Source: UBA7239 sp964509075 (GTDB lineage Bacteria > Pseudomonadota > Gammaproteobacteria > Pseudomonadales > UBA7239). Taken from it: DNA of 64,000 nucleotides. The notes beneath the pieces are model-generated. The model ran no database searches, was not told the DNA's origin, and saw nothing but the letters and a program-made list of their open reading frames with translations. Both the position numbers and the translations under genes were made by a program. Location: assembly GCA_964509075.1 (NCBI GenBank), contig CAZDWC010000005.1, positions 245,583 through 309,582 of the forward strand. The letters run 5' to 3'. Below are positions 36,719-46,317 of the stretch, piece after piece; within the stretch, counting starts at the first letter, position 1, and the number at the start of each line of letters is the position of its first letter.

Positions 36719-37363
36719 ATGAAAAATGCTCTGTTGCTGTTGGCAATCAGTTTTATTTCATGGAAGTGGTACAAAGGCGACTTTACTGACATTGCCTCAA
36801 TGGTGGATGAGCAAGGTAAACCTGTTGTAATAGTCTTTACGTTCGCGGATTGTGGTGCGCCTTGTGCCGACGGCATGGCGGAGCTGGATAAACGTGGTGT
36901 TCCGTATCGTGAGCTCGAAGTCGATCCTGAGCAGCAGGATGCCGACAATTTCAAGCTGTGGGAAAAATTCGGTCGCGGTGCATTTCCTTTTATTGTGGCC
37001 GGCACGGAAAAAGTTATCGGCACGTCCAGGGCGCAACTCGCTACCTTGTTGGCAGTCAATTTTCAGGAACAATATTTGACGCCGTATGAAAAACGCTATT
37101 TCCGCAAACATTTTGCTGCGGATGGCACGCCCAATATTGTCATGTATGGCACCAGCTGGTGTCCGGGTTGTGCCGATCTGCGCAAGGAGCTGGATGCTGC
37201 AGGCATGCCTTTTATTGACATCGACGTTGAAAGCGGCACGGACAAGGCTGAAATCACCGGCACGATGGAAATCAACGGCTATCCCGCCACATGGTATGGC
37301 TACCATCGTATGCGTGGCGTTACTCTTTCCTCAATAAAAACTGAAATTGCATCACTGAAATAG
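36719..37363 (+). CDS. Tandem thioredoxin/glutaredoxin-fold membrane-anchored protein
   Basis: 214 residues from ATG 36719. One short N-terminal hydrophobic segment (about 2-16) may be a signal anchor. Two redox-type domains follow: the first with FADCGAPCADG (C-x3-C) near residue 45, the second with MYGTSWCPGCADLRKEL (CPGC) near residue 145. Each is followed by a glutaredoxin-like stretch ending in a cis-Pro-type AFPFIV or GYPATW. It probably acts in thiol exchange, and the side of the membrane depends on the anchor topology. It sits 13 nt upstream of a papain-fold hydrolase frame; a functional link is unknown. Confidence 0.8.
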   Translation: MKNALLLLAISFISWKWYKGDFTDIASMVDEQGKPVVIVFTFADCGAPCADGMAELDKRGVPYRELEVDPEQQDADNFKLWEKFGRGAFPFIVAGTEKVIGTSRAQLATLLAVNFQEQYLTPYEKRYFRKHFAADGTPNIVMYGTSWCPGCADLRKELDAAGMPFIDIDVESGTDKAEITGTMEINGYPATWYGYHRMRGVTLSSIKTEIASLK

Positions 37364-37396
37364 GTTTGTGCGCTAGCGTTGAATCGGATATTCGCC

Positions 37397-38188
37397 ATGG
37401 GAATTTTTGCAGAACATATCGGTACCCGACTGGCGCGCTTCCTCAGCAAGCCGCGAAGACATTACGAAAGCTTTTCCATTGCAGATGAAGCAACACTGCG
37501 TGCCACCTTGCAGCCTGGAGATCTTTTGCTGGTAGAAGGCAACTCGCGCATCAGCACCGCCATTCAATACCTGACGCAATCCACCTGGTCGCACGTCTGT
37601 TTGTATATCGGTGATACGGTTTCAGTCGCGACTCCACTACTGGAGGCTGATCTGGTACATGGCGTCATCTGTGTACCACTCTCCAAATACACAAGTCTGA
37701 ATACCCGCATCTGCAGGCCGATTGGATTACGCGCGGAAGATCGTGCGCAATTGCTGCAATACGCCGTGGACAGAATCGGCTTTCGTTATGATCTGAAAAA
37801 CATTTTCGATTTGCTGCGCTATCTATTGCCGACGCCGCCGGTACCACAGCGCTTTCGCCGTCACATGATTGCGCTGGGCAGTGGTGATCCTACCCGCGCC
37901 ATCTGCTCCACGCTGATCGCGCAGGCCTTTCATGCCATTCGTTATCCCATCCTGCCGCGCCATGTCTGCGAAGAGGGCGAAATAATGTGCGCGATGGATG
38001 AGGATTGGCTGCGCGCACGCCATTACACGCATTACACGCCACGCGATTTTGATTTGTCGCCGTATTTTGCCGTGATCAAGCCCGCGCTGGACAGTGACTT
38101 TGATTACCGACAACTGCAATGGCTTGAATTGCCGGCGTACGGCACATTGACTCCCGAACAGGCTCATCCAGATCGCGCATTGCCTTGA
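37397..38188 (+). CDS. YiiX/YebB-like NlpC/P60-superfamily cysteine hydrolase
   Basis: About 263 residues. The permuted papain-fold motifs are a conserved QPGDLLLVEGNSRISTAIQYLTQSTWSHVCLYIG segment (catalytic His in WSHV) and a later TRAICSTLIAQAF holding the catalytic Cys. Related proteins hydrolyse acyl or amide bonds in lipids or peptidoglycan; the substrate here is not known. ATG 37397 is preferred to the TTG at 37379. There is no signal peptide. The stop overlaps a further open frame leading into the yhiI-like gene, so the genes may be cotranscribed. Confidence 0.8.
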   Translation: MGIFAEHIGTRLARFLSKPRRHYESFSIADEATLRATLQPGDLLLVEGNSRISTAIQYLTQSTWSHVCLYIGDTVSVATPLLEADLVHGVICVPLSKYTSLNTRICRPIGLRAEDRAQLLQYAVDRIGFRYDLKNIFDLLRYLLPTPPVPQRFRRHMIALGSGDPTRAICSTLIAQAFHAIRYPILPRHVCEEGEIMCAMDEDWLRARHYTHYTPRDFDLSPYFAVIKPALDSDFDYRQLQWLELPAYGTLTPEQAHPDRALP

Positions 38189-38235
38189 GCCGCGTGCTGG
38201 CTTCTAATGCCGGCAGACCGGAATCGGGGGGCTGC

Positions 38236-39204
38236 ATGACAATCAAGAAAATCGCGGGCGTATCACTCGCTCTGGTGCTGGCAGTCGGAGCCGCCGCACT
38301 CGGCTACCAGCAGTGGCAACAGCAGGAAGCCGGCAATAACGGCTTTTACCGCAGCAACGGCCGCATCGAAGCACGCCAGAGCCATGTCGCCAGCCGTTTG
38401 CCCGGTACCTTGAGCAAGGTACTGGTGCGCGAAGGTGATCATGTCAGTGTCGGGCAGTCACTGGCGGTGCTGGACAATCGCCCGCTGCAGGCCGATATCA
38501 CCAAGGCCGAGGCTGGCATACAACAGGCGCGCGACCAGCTGCAATTGTCGCAGGCGCAGCTGGCCCAACATGAAAGCGAGTGCGAATATGCACGCAATTC
38601 ATTGGCGCGTATTCAGTCGCTGAGCCGCAAACAATATGTGTCGGTTGACCAGCTGGACAGCACGACCATGCGTGCCGAAAGTTGTGCTTCCGTGATCAAT
38701 GCCGCCAAGGCTGCCGTTGCCGCCTCGGAATCCGCGCTGAAAGTGGCAGAAGCTGCACGCGCGCGGCTGCAGGTGGATCTGGAAGACAGTACGATCAGCG
38801 CGCCGTTTTCCGGTTACATTCTTTATCGTCTTGTTGAGCCGGGCGAAGTGATCACACCGAACGGGCGTCTGTTCACACTGGTCAGTGACAGCGATGTTTA
38901 TATCACCGTTTTCCTGCCCGCAGAAGTTGCCGGCAAACTGGCGAATGGCGATGAAAGCCGTTTGTTTCTGGATGCCAAACCGGATATGGCAATTCCTGCG
39001 CGCGTCAGTTTCATTGCCGCTGAAGCGCAATTCACACCCAAAACCGTGGAGACGGCGAGCGAACGCAGCAAGCTCATGTTCCGCGCCAAACTGGATGTGG
39101 ATCCTGTCTTCCTGCAACAGAACAGCTGGGTAAAAAGCGGCATGCCTGGCTTGGCTGTGCTGCGTACAGCCGCAGAGCGGCCATGGCCGGCGAGCGGAAA
39201 ATAA
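38236..39204 (+). CDS. HlyD-family membrane fusion protein (YhiI-like)
   Basis: Periplasmic adaptor of an ABC exporter. 322 residues from ATG 38236. An N-terminal anchor (about 5-22) precedes a barrel-sandwich with GRIEARQSHVASRLPGTLSKVLVREGDHV, a long coiled-coil hairpin rich in Gln and Ala (about 90-180), then the second lipoyl half (STISAPFSGYILYRLVEPGEVI) and a beta-barrel. It is followed by rbbA and yhhJ homologues in the E. coli yhiI-rbbA-yhhJ order. Confidence 0.91.
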   Translation: MTIKKIAGVSLALVLAVGAAALGYQQWQQQEAGNNGFYRSNGRIEARQSHVASRLPGTLSKVLVREGDHVSVGQSLAVLDNRPLQADITKAEAGIQQARDQLQLSQAQLAQHESECEYARNSLARIQSLSRKQYVSVDQLDSTTMRAESCASVINAAKAAVAASESALKVAEAARARLQVDLEDSTISAPFSGYILYRLVEPGEVITPNGRLFTLVSDSDVYITVFLPAEVAGKLANGDESRLFLDAKPDMAIPARVSFIAAEAQFTPKTVETASERSKLMFRAKLDVDPVFLQQNSWVKSGMPGLAVLRTAAERPWPASGK

Positions 39205-39216
39205 TCGACACCTGCG

Positions 39217-41949
39217 ATGAATAACCTTTCGTCAGCGATAACGGTGATCGATGGCATTGAGCACCGCTACGGCAAGGTAGTCGCGCTGGATGGCCTCAGT
39301 CTGCAAATTCCGCAAGGCGTGCTCGCAGGTATCATCGGCCCCGACGGTGTCGGCAAATCCACCTTGCTGGGATTGATTGCCGGTGCCAAGAAAATCCAGC
39401 GCGGCTCGCTGCAGGTTTTCGGTCAGGATTTGCGACTCGCGGAAGTGCGCAAGCACACCTGCCGTCGCGTCGCCTACATGCCGCAAGGATTGGGGAAAAA
39501 CCTGTATCCGACATTGTCAGTGATGGAAAACATCCTGTTTTTTGCGCGGCTGTTCGGTGAGCGCGGCCCTGCCTGTGAAGCGCGTATCCAGCACTTGCTG
39601 GATGCCACTGGCCTGGCGCCGTTTGTGGCAAGGCCTGCGAATAAACTTTCTGGCGGCATGAAGCAGAAGCTGGGTCTCTGCTGCGCACTGATTCACGAAC
39701 CGGATCTGCTGATTCTCGATGAACCCACCACCGGTGTTGATCCGTTGTCACGCCGGCAATTCTGGCAATTGCTGGCAGACCTGCGCGCACAGCGGCCAGG
39801 CATGTCGATTCTGGTGGCAACTGCCTACATGGAAGAAGCCTCGGATTTTGACTGGTTGGCGATGATGGACGAGGGCAGGGTGCTGGCACAGGGCAAACCG
39901 GCAGACTTGCTGCAACAGACCGGCGCCAAAAATCTCGATGCCGCATTTATTCGCCTGTTGCCGCTGCACAAACGCGAGAATCACGTCGAGCCGGTATTGC
40001 CACCACTGGATGATTCCAGCCATGGCATCGTGATCAGTGCGCGCAACCTGTGTCGGGAGTTTGGCGATTTCAAGGCGGTCGACAACGTTAACTTCGACAT
40101 CCGCGAAGGCGAGATTTTCGGTTTTCTCGGTTCCAACGGTTGCGGTAAATCCACCACCATGAAAATGCTCACCGGTTTGCTGCCTGCTACCAGCGGTGAA
40201 GCGTTCCTGTTTGGCAAAACCGTGGATGTCGACGATATCAACACGCGCCGGCAGATCGGTTACATGTCGCAAAGTTTTTCGCTCTATGAAGAACTGACGG
40301 TACAGCAGAACCTGGATTTGCACGGACGGATTTTCGGTCTGTCGACAAGCGACATCCAGAGTCGCAGTGAAGAGTTGCTGCAGGACATGCAGCTGCAGGC
40401 CTACGCACACCAGCCGACGAGCGAACTGCCATTGGGCGTGCGCCAGCGTCTGTCTCTGGCGGTGGCGATAATGCATCGCCCCAGTATCCTGATTCTCGAC
40501 GAGCCTACGTCTGGCGTTGATCCGGTAGCGCGCGACAATTTCTGGTTGCTGTTGATTGATCTGTGTCGCCAGCAGCGTGTCACTATCTTTATCACGACGC
40601 ACTACATGAACGAAGCTGAGCGCTGCGATCGCGTGTCGCTGATGCACAACGGTCGTGTACTGGCCTCGGGCAGCCCACAGGAAATCCGCGAAGAATTTAC
40701 CGTAGAGACCCTGGAAGCCGCGTTTATCCATGTGCTGGAGCAGGCACAGCCTCCACATCAAGCCCCGTTGCAGTCAACACAAGCGCCACAGGCAAGTGCA
40801 GCTGCACACAAGACGCCACGCGATGGCTTCAGTGTTGGCCGCCTGTGGGCTTATGCCTACCGCGAGGCACTGGAACTGATGCGCGAACCGGTGCACATCA
40901 GTTTTGCATTGCTGGCGCCCATGTTTCTGATGATTGTGTTAAGTCTCGGCATCAACTTTGATGTCGACAATCTTGCCTATGCCGTGCTGGATCACGATCA
41001 ATCGCCAGCCAGCCGTGCCTACCTGCAGGAATTCTCCTCCAGCCACTATTTCACCGAGCGCACAGCGCTGCGCGACTATGCGGATCTGGATTACCAGTTG
41101 TCTTCCGGCAACTTGCAGTTTGTCATCGAAATTCCGCCGGATTTCGGGCGGCAACTGGCGTTGCAGCAGCAACCGACCGTCGGCGCCTGGATCAACGGCA
41201 GTTATCCATTTCGTGCCGAGCGCACACGCGGCTACATTGCCGGCTTGCACCAGCGTTATTTGCAACTGCGTGCTGCAGAAAGCGCGGGTGAACTGCCGAG
41301 CGAACCTTACAAGATCGAAACGCGGTTTCGCTACAACCAGGACATGACCAGCATCTATGCCATGGTGCCCACCGTGGTGTCATTGTTGATGACGCTGATT
41401 CCCACCATGTTGATGGCGGTTGCCGTGGTGCGCGAAAAGGAGCTCGGCTCCATTATCAATTTCTATGCAACACCGACGCGACGCCTCGAATTTCTCTGGG
41501 GCAAGCAGATGCCTTATGCCCTGATTGCCATGGTGAATTTCCTCTGTCTCATCCTGTTTGCCCGTTATGTGTTTCAGGTGCCCATCAAAGGCAGTTTGCC
41601 AGCCTTACTACTCAGCGGCGTTTGCTACAGCTTGGCGACCACGGCACTGGGGCTGCTGATTTCCACATTCACGCGCACACAAATCGCCGCGCTGTTTGCC
41701 GCACTGATCAGCACCATGATTCCCTCGGTGAATTTTGCCGGCATGCTGAAACCGGTGGCATCGCTGGAAGGTGGAGCCTACTGGGTTGGCAAATATTTCC
41801 CCACCACCTACATGAACAACATCACGGTCGGCACCTTTACCAAAGGCCTGTACATGGCCGAGCTCTGGCAAAACTTTGTCGCCATCGCTGCGTTCTTTGT
41901 ATTGTTCACCACGGCCAGCGCCTTGTTGCTGCGCAAGCAGGATCACTAG
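39217..41949 (+). CDS. rbbA: ABC transporter with two ATPase domains fused to a permease (RbbA-like)
   Basis: 910 residues, almost exactly the length of E. coli RbbA (YhiH). The first ATPase has Walker A GPDGVGKST (41-49), signature LSGGM and LILDEPTTGVDP; the second, near residue 305, has Walker A GSNGCGKST, ILDEPTSGVDP and a degenerate signature LPLGV. The C-terminal 360 residues form an ABC-2 type permease with a large periplasmic loop after its first TM. In E. coli RbbA has been linked to ribosomes, but the operon with YhiI and YhhJ indicates an exporter. Substrate unknown. Confidence 0.93.
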   Translation: MNNLSSAITVIDGIEHRYGKVVALDGLSLQIPQGVLAGIIGPDGVGKSTLLGLIAGAKKIQRGSLQVFGQDLRLAEVRKHTCRRVAYMPQGLGKNLYPTLSVMENILFFARLFGERGPACEARIQHLLDATGLAPFVARPANKLSGGMKQKLGLCCALIHEPDLLILDEPTTGVDPLSRRQFWQLLADLRAQRPGMSILVATAYMEEASDFDWLAMMDEGRVLAQGKPADLLQQTGAKNLDAAFIRLLPLHKRENHVEPVLPPLDDSSHGIVISARNLCREFGDFKAVDNVNFDIREGEIFGFLGSNGCGKSTTMKMLTGLLPATSGEAFLFGKTVDVDDINTRRQIGYMSQSFSLYEELTVQQNLDLHGRIFGLSTSDIQSRSEELLQDMQLQAYAHQPTSELPLGVRQRLSLAVAIMHRPSILILDEPTSGVDPVARDNFWLLLIDLCRQQRVTIFITTHYMNEAERCDRVSLMHNGRVLASGSPQEIREEFTVETLEAAFIHVLEQAQPPHQAPLQSTQAPQASAAAHKTPRDGFSVGRLWAYAYREALELMREPVHISFALLAPMFLMIVLSLGINFDVDNLAYAVLDHDQSPASRAYLQEFSSSHYFTERTALRDYADLDYQLSSGNLQFVIEIPPDFGRQLALQQQPTVGAWINGSYPFRAERTRGYIAGLHQRYLQLRAAESAGELPSEPYKIETRFRYNQDMTSIYAMVPTVVSLLMTLIPTMLMAVAVVREKELGSIINFYATPTRRLEFLWGKQMPYALIAMVNFLCLILFARYVFQVPIKGSLPALLLSGVCYSLATTALGLLISTFTRTQIAALFAALISTMIPSVNFAGMLKPVASLEGGAYWVGKYFPTTYMNNITVGTFTKGLYMAELWQNFVAIAAFFVLFTTASALLLRKQDH

Positions 41950-41958
41950 GAGCAGGCC

Positions 41959-43080
41959 ATGTGGAGCAGCATTAAAAACATCTACTTTCTCGGCCTCAAG
42001 GAGCTGTGGAGCCTGCGCAGCGATGTGGTGATGTGCGTGCTCATCGTGTTGTCGTTTACGGTGTTTGTCATTGTGCCTTCCAAGAATGCCGTGCTCGATA
42101 CCCGCTTTGCTTCGGTTGCCGTTGTCGATGAAGACCAGACGCCATTGTCGCGCTCGATATTTTTTGCCTTGCAGGAACCGTATTTCAAACCGCCGCACAC
42201 ACTGGATGTGGGCGAGATCGACAAGGCCATGCGCGAAGGCACGTTCACGTTTGTGGTGTGGATTCCTCACCGCTTCCAGGCTGATCTCGCTGCAGGTCGC
42301 CAACCCAGTGTGCAGATACTGGTAGACGCCACAGCCATGAGCCAGGCGGGCAATGGCGCCGCGTATCTCATGGAAATCATCAACAACACGGTGAAGGCTG
42401 CATCACCGGCAAACGAAACAGCCTTGCCCGTGAATCTGAACATGCGCATTGCCTACAACCCGAATCTTTCCGGTGACTGGTTCATGGCTGTCACCAATGT
42501 CATCAACATGATTTCCATGCTGGCCATCGTCTTGACAGGCTCGGCACTGATTCGCGAACGCGAACGCGGCACTATTGAACACTTGCTGGTCATGCCGTTG
42601 CGGCCGCTGGAAATTGCACTGGGCAAGGTGTGGGCCAACGGCGCGGTGATACTGACAGCGGTGTTTGCCTGTCTGATTGTCGTTGTGCGCGGCGCATTGC
42701 AGGTACCTTTGCACGGCTCCCTGCTGCTGTTCATGTTCGGTGCCTCACTGTATTTGTATGCCGTAGCGGCCATCGGCGTTTTTCTCGGCACCGTCGCACG
42801 CTCCATGCCGCAACTCGGGTTGTTGTTTCTACCCATCGTGATACTGATGGTGACGCTCTCCGGCGGCTTGACGCCACTGGAAGCCATGCCGACCGGCATC
42901 CAGTATTTCATGCACATCATGCCGTCATCGCATTTCACACGCTTTGCGATGGCGGTGCTGTTTCGCGGCGCGGGATTTGATCTGGTGTGGCAGCAGATTG
43001 CCGCCATGGCCGCAATCGGGTTTGTATTCTTGTCAGGAGCGTTGTTGCGTTTCCGGGCATCTATTTCAGCGAGTCGCTGA
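41959..43080 (+). CDS. ABC-2 type permease (YhhJ-like)
   Basis: Second membrane subunit of the exporter, 373 residues (E. coli YhhJ is about 374). TM1 lies at about 20-40, a periplasmic domain of about 140 residues follows, then a bundle of five TM segments with LIRERERGTIEHLLVMPLRP, typical of the coupling region in ABC-2 permeases. It starts 9 nt after rbbA with GGAG in front. It lacks ATP-binding motifs and so depends on RbbA. Confidence 0.93.
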   Translation: MWSSIKNIYFLGLKELWSLRSDVVMCVLIVLSFTVFVIVPSKNAVLDTRFASVAVVDEDQTPLSRSIFFALQEPYFKPPHTLDVGEIDKAMREGTFTFVVWIPHRFQADLAAGRQPSVQILVDATAMSQAGNGAAYLMEIINNTVKAASPANETALPVNLNMRIAYNPNLSGDWFMAVTNVINMISMLAIVLTGSALIRERERGTIEHLLVMPLRPLEIALGKVWANGAVILTAVFACLIVVVRGALQVPLHGSLLLFMFGASLYLYAVAAIGVFLGTVARSMPQLGLLFLPIVILMVTLSGGLTPLEAMPTGIQYFMHIMPSSHFTRFAMAVLFRGAGFDLVWQQIAAMAAIGFVFLSGALLRFRASISASR

Positions 43081-43116
43081 AAAAAATCATGAATATTTTG
43101 CACAGGAACACGTTCA

Positions 43117-44817
43117 GTGAATCAACAGACTGAAACAGTAACGGTAGATGTACTGGTGGTGGGCAGCGGTGCTGGCGGCATGACAGCAGCGATTACTGCA
43201 CATGACCAGAAAATGGATACCTTGCTGATTGAGAAATCAGAACAGTTTGGTGGCACATCGGCGATGTCGGGCGGTGTGATCTGGGTGCCTGACAATCACT
43301 TGATGAAAAAGACCGACATTGCAGATTCAGCAGCAGAGGGGTTGGCCTATCTCAAGGCAATGACTGCGGGTGAAGTGCCTTTGGCAAAACTGGAAGCCTA
43401 TGTGAAGCGTGCACCAGAGATGGTGCGTTATCTTGAACAGAATACGTTTACAAAATTCAATCCGGCGCCGGAATATGCAGATTATTACGAGCACCAACCC
43501 GGTTACAAACCGGGAGCGCGCTCGCTGGATCCAAAGCCTTTCAGTTTGCGCAAGTTGAAGCAGCACGGCAATGAAATCCGCTTGCCATCCACAAAAGGCA
43601 TCCTCGGCCGCATCAACATGACGGCGATAGAGGCACATAAAATCCTGCAGTCGACGCTGGCGCGGAACTTTTTTATTGTCTGGCGCCTGTTGCTGCATTT
43701 TCTGGACGTTCCTTTTCGTTTGCAGGGCAAACGTGATAACCGTCTGGTATTGGGCCAGGCGCTGACAGGAAGTTTGCGGGCCTCGATGTTGAAGCGCGGC
43801 ATTCCGCTATGGTTGAACACAGGGCTGGAAGAACTCATTCTGGAGAATGGCCGTGTTGCCGGTGTCTGGGCCAGACGTGACGATCAGCGCATCATGATTC
43901 GCGCACGCAAAGGCGTGATCATTGCCTGCGGTGGTTTTGGCAAGAATGCGGCCATGCGCCAGCAATACCAGCAGCAGCCGATTGGCGCAGAATGGAGCAG
44001 CGCCAATCCACATGACAAGGGTGATGGCATTCTGGCTGGCGAGAAAATTGGTGCGCAACTGGCATTCATGCACTGTGCATGGTGGAGCCCAAGCTTTATC
44101 TTGCCTAATGGCAACCCTGAAGCACTGATTATCGGCAAATCGCTGCCGGGTGGCATTTTTGTCAATCAGGCAGGCGAGCGCTTTACCAATGAAGCCGCGC
44201 CGTATGAAGATGTGGTGAAAGCGCAATACCGGGCCAACAGCGTTTCACCCGCCATACCTTGTTACATGATTTTTGATGCACGTCACCGCAATCATTACAC
44301 GCTCGCCAACGGGCGTATTTATCCTGGCAACATGCAGCCGGATGACAAGATACCGGAAGAATTCAGGCACTCGGATTTTTTTGTCAAAGCCGATTCTCTC
44401 GAAGAGTTGGCTAAAAAAACCGGGATTGATGCAGCCGGCTTGCAGAAATCGGTGCAGCGTTTCAATCACTTTGCCGAAAAGGGCAAGGATGAGGATTTCC
44501 TGCGCGGTGAAACTGCACAGGATCGCTACTATTCTGATCCGGACACGGGATTCCCCAATCCAACGCTTGCGCCTCTGCGCGAAGCGCCTTTCTACTGCAT
44601 CAGGATATGGCCCGGTGACCTTGGCACCAAAGGCGGTTTGAAAACGGATGCGGCAGGGCGTGTGCTGGACACAAGCGACAAACCCATTCCCGGTTTGTAC
44701 GCGACGGGAAATGCGTCAGGCGCGGTGATGGGAAATTCGTATCCGGGAGCAGGTTCTACGCTCGGGCCGGCGATGACGTTTGGTTATTTGGCGGCACTGG
44801 ATATTGCGGAACAATAG
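43117..44817 (+). CDS. FAD-dependent 3-ketosteroid-dehydrogenase-like oxidoreductase
   Basis: 566 residues. GTG start with an AGGAAC ribosome site. The N-terminal dinucleotide-binding motif is VLVVGSGAGGMTAAITA, followed by GGTSAMSGGVIWVP; the C-terminal segment GLYATGNASGAVMGNSYPGAGSTLGPA closes the FAD site. This is the fumarate-reductase/KstD superfamily, which contains 3-oxosteroid 1- and 4-dehydrogenases. Whether the substrate is a steroid, another enone or a carboxylate cannot be told from the sequence. No steroid-ring genes are adjacent. Confidence 0.88.
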   Translation: MNQQTETVTVDVLVVGSGAGGMTAAITAHDQKMDTLLIEKSEQFGGTSAMSGGVIWVPDNHLMKKTDIADSAAEGLAYLKAMTAGEVPLAKLEAYVKRAPEMVRYLEQNTFTKFNPAPEYADYYEHQPGYKPGARSLDPKPFSLRKLKQHGNEIRLPSTKGILGRINMTAIEAHKILQSTLARNFFIVWRLLLHFLDVPFRLQGKRDNRLVLGQALTGSLRASMLKRGIPLWLNTGLEELILENGRVAGVWARRDDQRIMIRARKGVIIACGGFGKNAAMRQQYQQQPIGAEWSSANPHDKGDGILAGEKIGAQLAFMHCAWWSPSFILPNGNPEALIIGKSLPGGIFVNQAGERFTNEAAPYEDVVKAQYRANSVSPAIPCYMIFDARHRNHYTLANGRIYPGNMQPDDKIPEEFRHSDFFVKADSLEELAKKTGIDAAGLQKSVQRFNHFAEKGKDEDFLRGETAQDRYYSDPDTGFPNPTLAPLREAPFYCIRIWPGDLGTKGGLKTDAAGRVLDTSDKPIPGLYATGNASGAVMGNSYPGAGSTLGPAMTFGYLAALDIAEQ

Positions 44818-44833
44818 GGCGAAGACCACATTT

Positions 44834-46228
44834 TTAGTGGCTGCCCCCGTCTCCCAGGATCTTCAGCAACGGCCGGATATTCTCGCCAACGGCAATTTGC
44901 GGCTCGGAAGGTTTCAGTTTTTCATCTGCTTCGCGTTTGGCAATCGTATCGCGCGCTTTATAGAACGCGGCTTCGAAATCGGCGGTTTCCTGTATGGCTT
45001 CGGCAAAATAGGCCTTGCCGAAAAACGTCCACTCGGCCTCATGGCTGCAGCCGTGTGAATTCCTGTCTTCGCGGGCGGCAGACATGACCAGCGAATCGGC
45101 ATTGGCCAGCTTCGGCACAAAACCACCGGAGTAACAGGCAGAGACCACAATGATGCGATGCTTGATGCCGGCGCCATCAAGGGCTGCCTGCAGCACTTCC
45201 GGTGTCAGTTCGTTCATGCTGTACGGCCAGAGACTCAGATCAAAACTGAAATCTGCTGCGCCGTGCGAAGTCATGAACAGCAACAATACATCCCTGTCAT
45301 GGTTCATCAGTTTACCAACGGCTTGCAAGCTACGCTGCAAGGCCGTGACAGTGGCGAGTGGATAGCTCTTCACCGTAGCAGGATTGTTGATCAACACCAC
45401 GCTGTGATGTTGTGTGTTGAAACGTGTTGCAAAATCGGCATCGACTTTCAGCACTTCGCGCATGAACACATCCTGTGAACCGTAACCGGCAACCGCGACG
45501 AGAAACAGTTGTGGCTTCTTGCTGTTTTCCTCTGCAGCGCGCAGGCTGGAGAGGCGTGATGCCAGCAATTCATTTTGCGTATAAAGCATTGCCTCATTGC
45601 GCGCATCGTCCCAGCGTTGTCTGTTTTCGGCCGATTGTGTCGCAGTAGTGGAATAATCCTCCGACCAGAAGCGTTCATTGCCATCAACAAGAAAATGCGG
45701 CAGGAACAACAGATATACAACAGACAGGATGGCACCCATGCGTTGCTCCGGCAACATATCGCAGATGCGCACCAGTGCAACGATACCGGCCAGACCCTGC
45801 CAGATAAAAGGCGCCCACCATAGCGGCCAGGCGGCCTCACCCAGTTGCTGCCACACATCGGTCGGCAGCAGCAACAGCAGGGCAGACAAACTGCCGGTAA
45901 CAACGCCAATCGCTGCCAGTGCGGTGACAGCCGGCAAGGCGAAACTTTCATTGCCGGCGCTGCGCGCAGCAGCCCAACCGGCAAGCAGCAGCAGTGCAAC
46001 GTCATAGACCATGTAGGGCAGGGCATTCCATTCAACCATGCCGTTGCTGCCGACATCCAGAAACTGGCAAATGATGCGCATGCCAACGCTCAACAGGATC
46101 AATGCCAGAAACTGCTTGCTGGAGGCATGGAGCAGTGCTGTGGCACCACGTTGCAGACAGGCAAACAAAAAACCTGCCGCGATGTTGGACATCAAGCGAT
46201 CAAGGCCTGTGCGTGGCTGGAAGGACAT
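44834..46228 (-). CDS. Membrane-anchored C13-family (legumain-like) cysteine peptidase
   Basis: 464 residues from ATG 46228; the open frame runs upstream to 46714, but that part overlaps the nitronate monooxygenase gene. Residues 1-190 hold about five to six TM segments; residues 240-440 form a caspase-like fold with the catalytic His322 in TSHGAADF and Cys365 in VVSACYSGGF. The layout matches bacterial C13 proteins related to legumain and the GPI-transamidase catalytic subunit. The substrate is unknown; the active site probably lies on one face of the inner membrane. The downstream KstD-like gene converges. Confidence 0.85.
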   Translation of the reverse strand: MSFQPRTGLDRLMSNIAAGFLFACLQRGATALLHASSKQFLALILLSVGMRIICQFLDVGSNGMVEWNALPYMVYDVALLLLAGWAAARSAGNESFALPAVTALAAIGVVTGSLSALLLLLPTDVWQQLGEAAWPLWWAPFIWQGLAGIVALVRICDMLPEQRMGAILSVVYLLFLPHFLVDGNERFWSEDYSTTATQSAENRQRWDDARNEAMLYTQNELLASRLSSLRAAEENSKKPQLFLVAVAGYGSQDVFMREVLKVDADFATRFNTQHHSVVLINNPATVKSYPLATVTALQRSLQAVGKLMNHDRDVLLLFMTSHGAADFSFDLSLWPYSMNELTPEVLQAALDGAGIKHRIIVVSACYSGGFVPKLANADSLVMSAAREDRNSHGCSHEAEWTFFGKAYFAEAIQETADFEAAFYKARDTIAKREADEKLKPSEPQIAVGENIRPLLKILGDGGSH

Positions 46229-46264
46229 GTGAGAGTTCCAGAGATGAATTGCGGATATTGAAGC

Positions 46265-46296
46265 AAAAAAAAGCCCGCATGACGCGGGCTTTTTTA
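46265..46296 (-). terminator. Terminator after the nitronate monooxygenase gene
   Basis: Stem GCCCGC / GCGGGC flanked by A- and T-runs on both sides, giving a near-symmetrical hairpin that works on either strand. It lies between the nitronate monooxygenase stop and the peptidase start. Confidence 0.8.
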
Positions 46297-46317
46297 TTTC
46301 ACCGGCAATGCCGAAAT

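Noticed and set aside
39748..40761. 337-codon minus-strand frame inside rbbA
   Set aside because: Antisense to two conserved ATPase domains; no ribosome site or motif.
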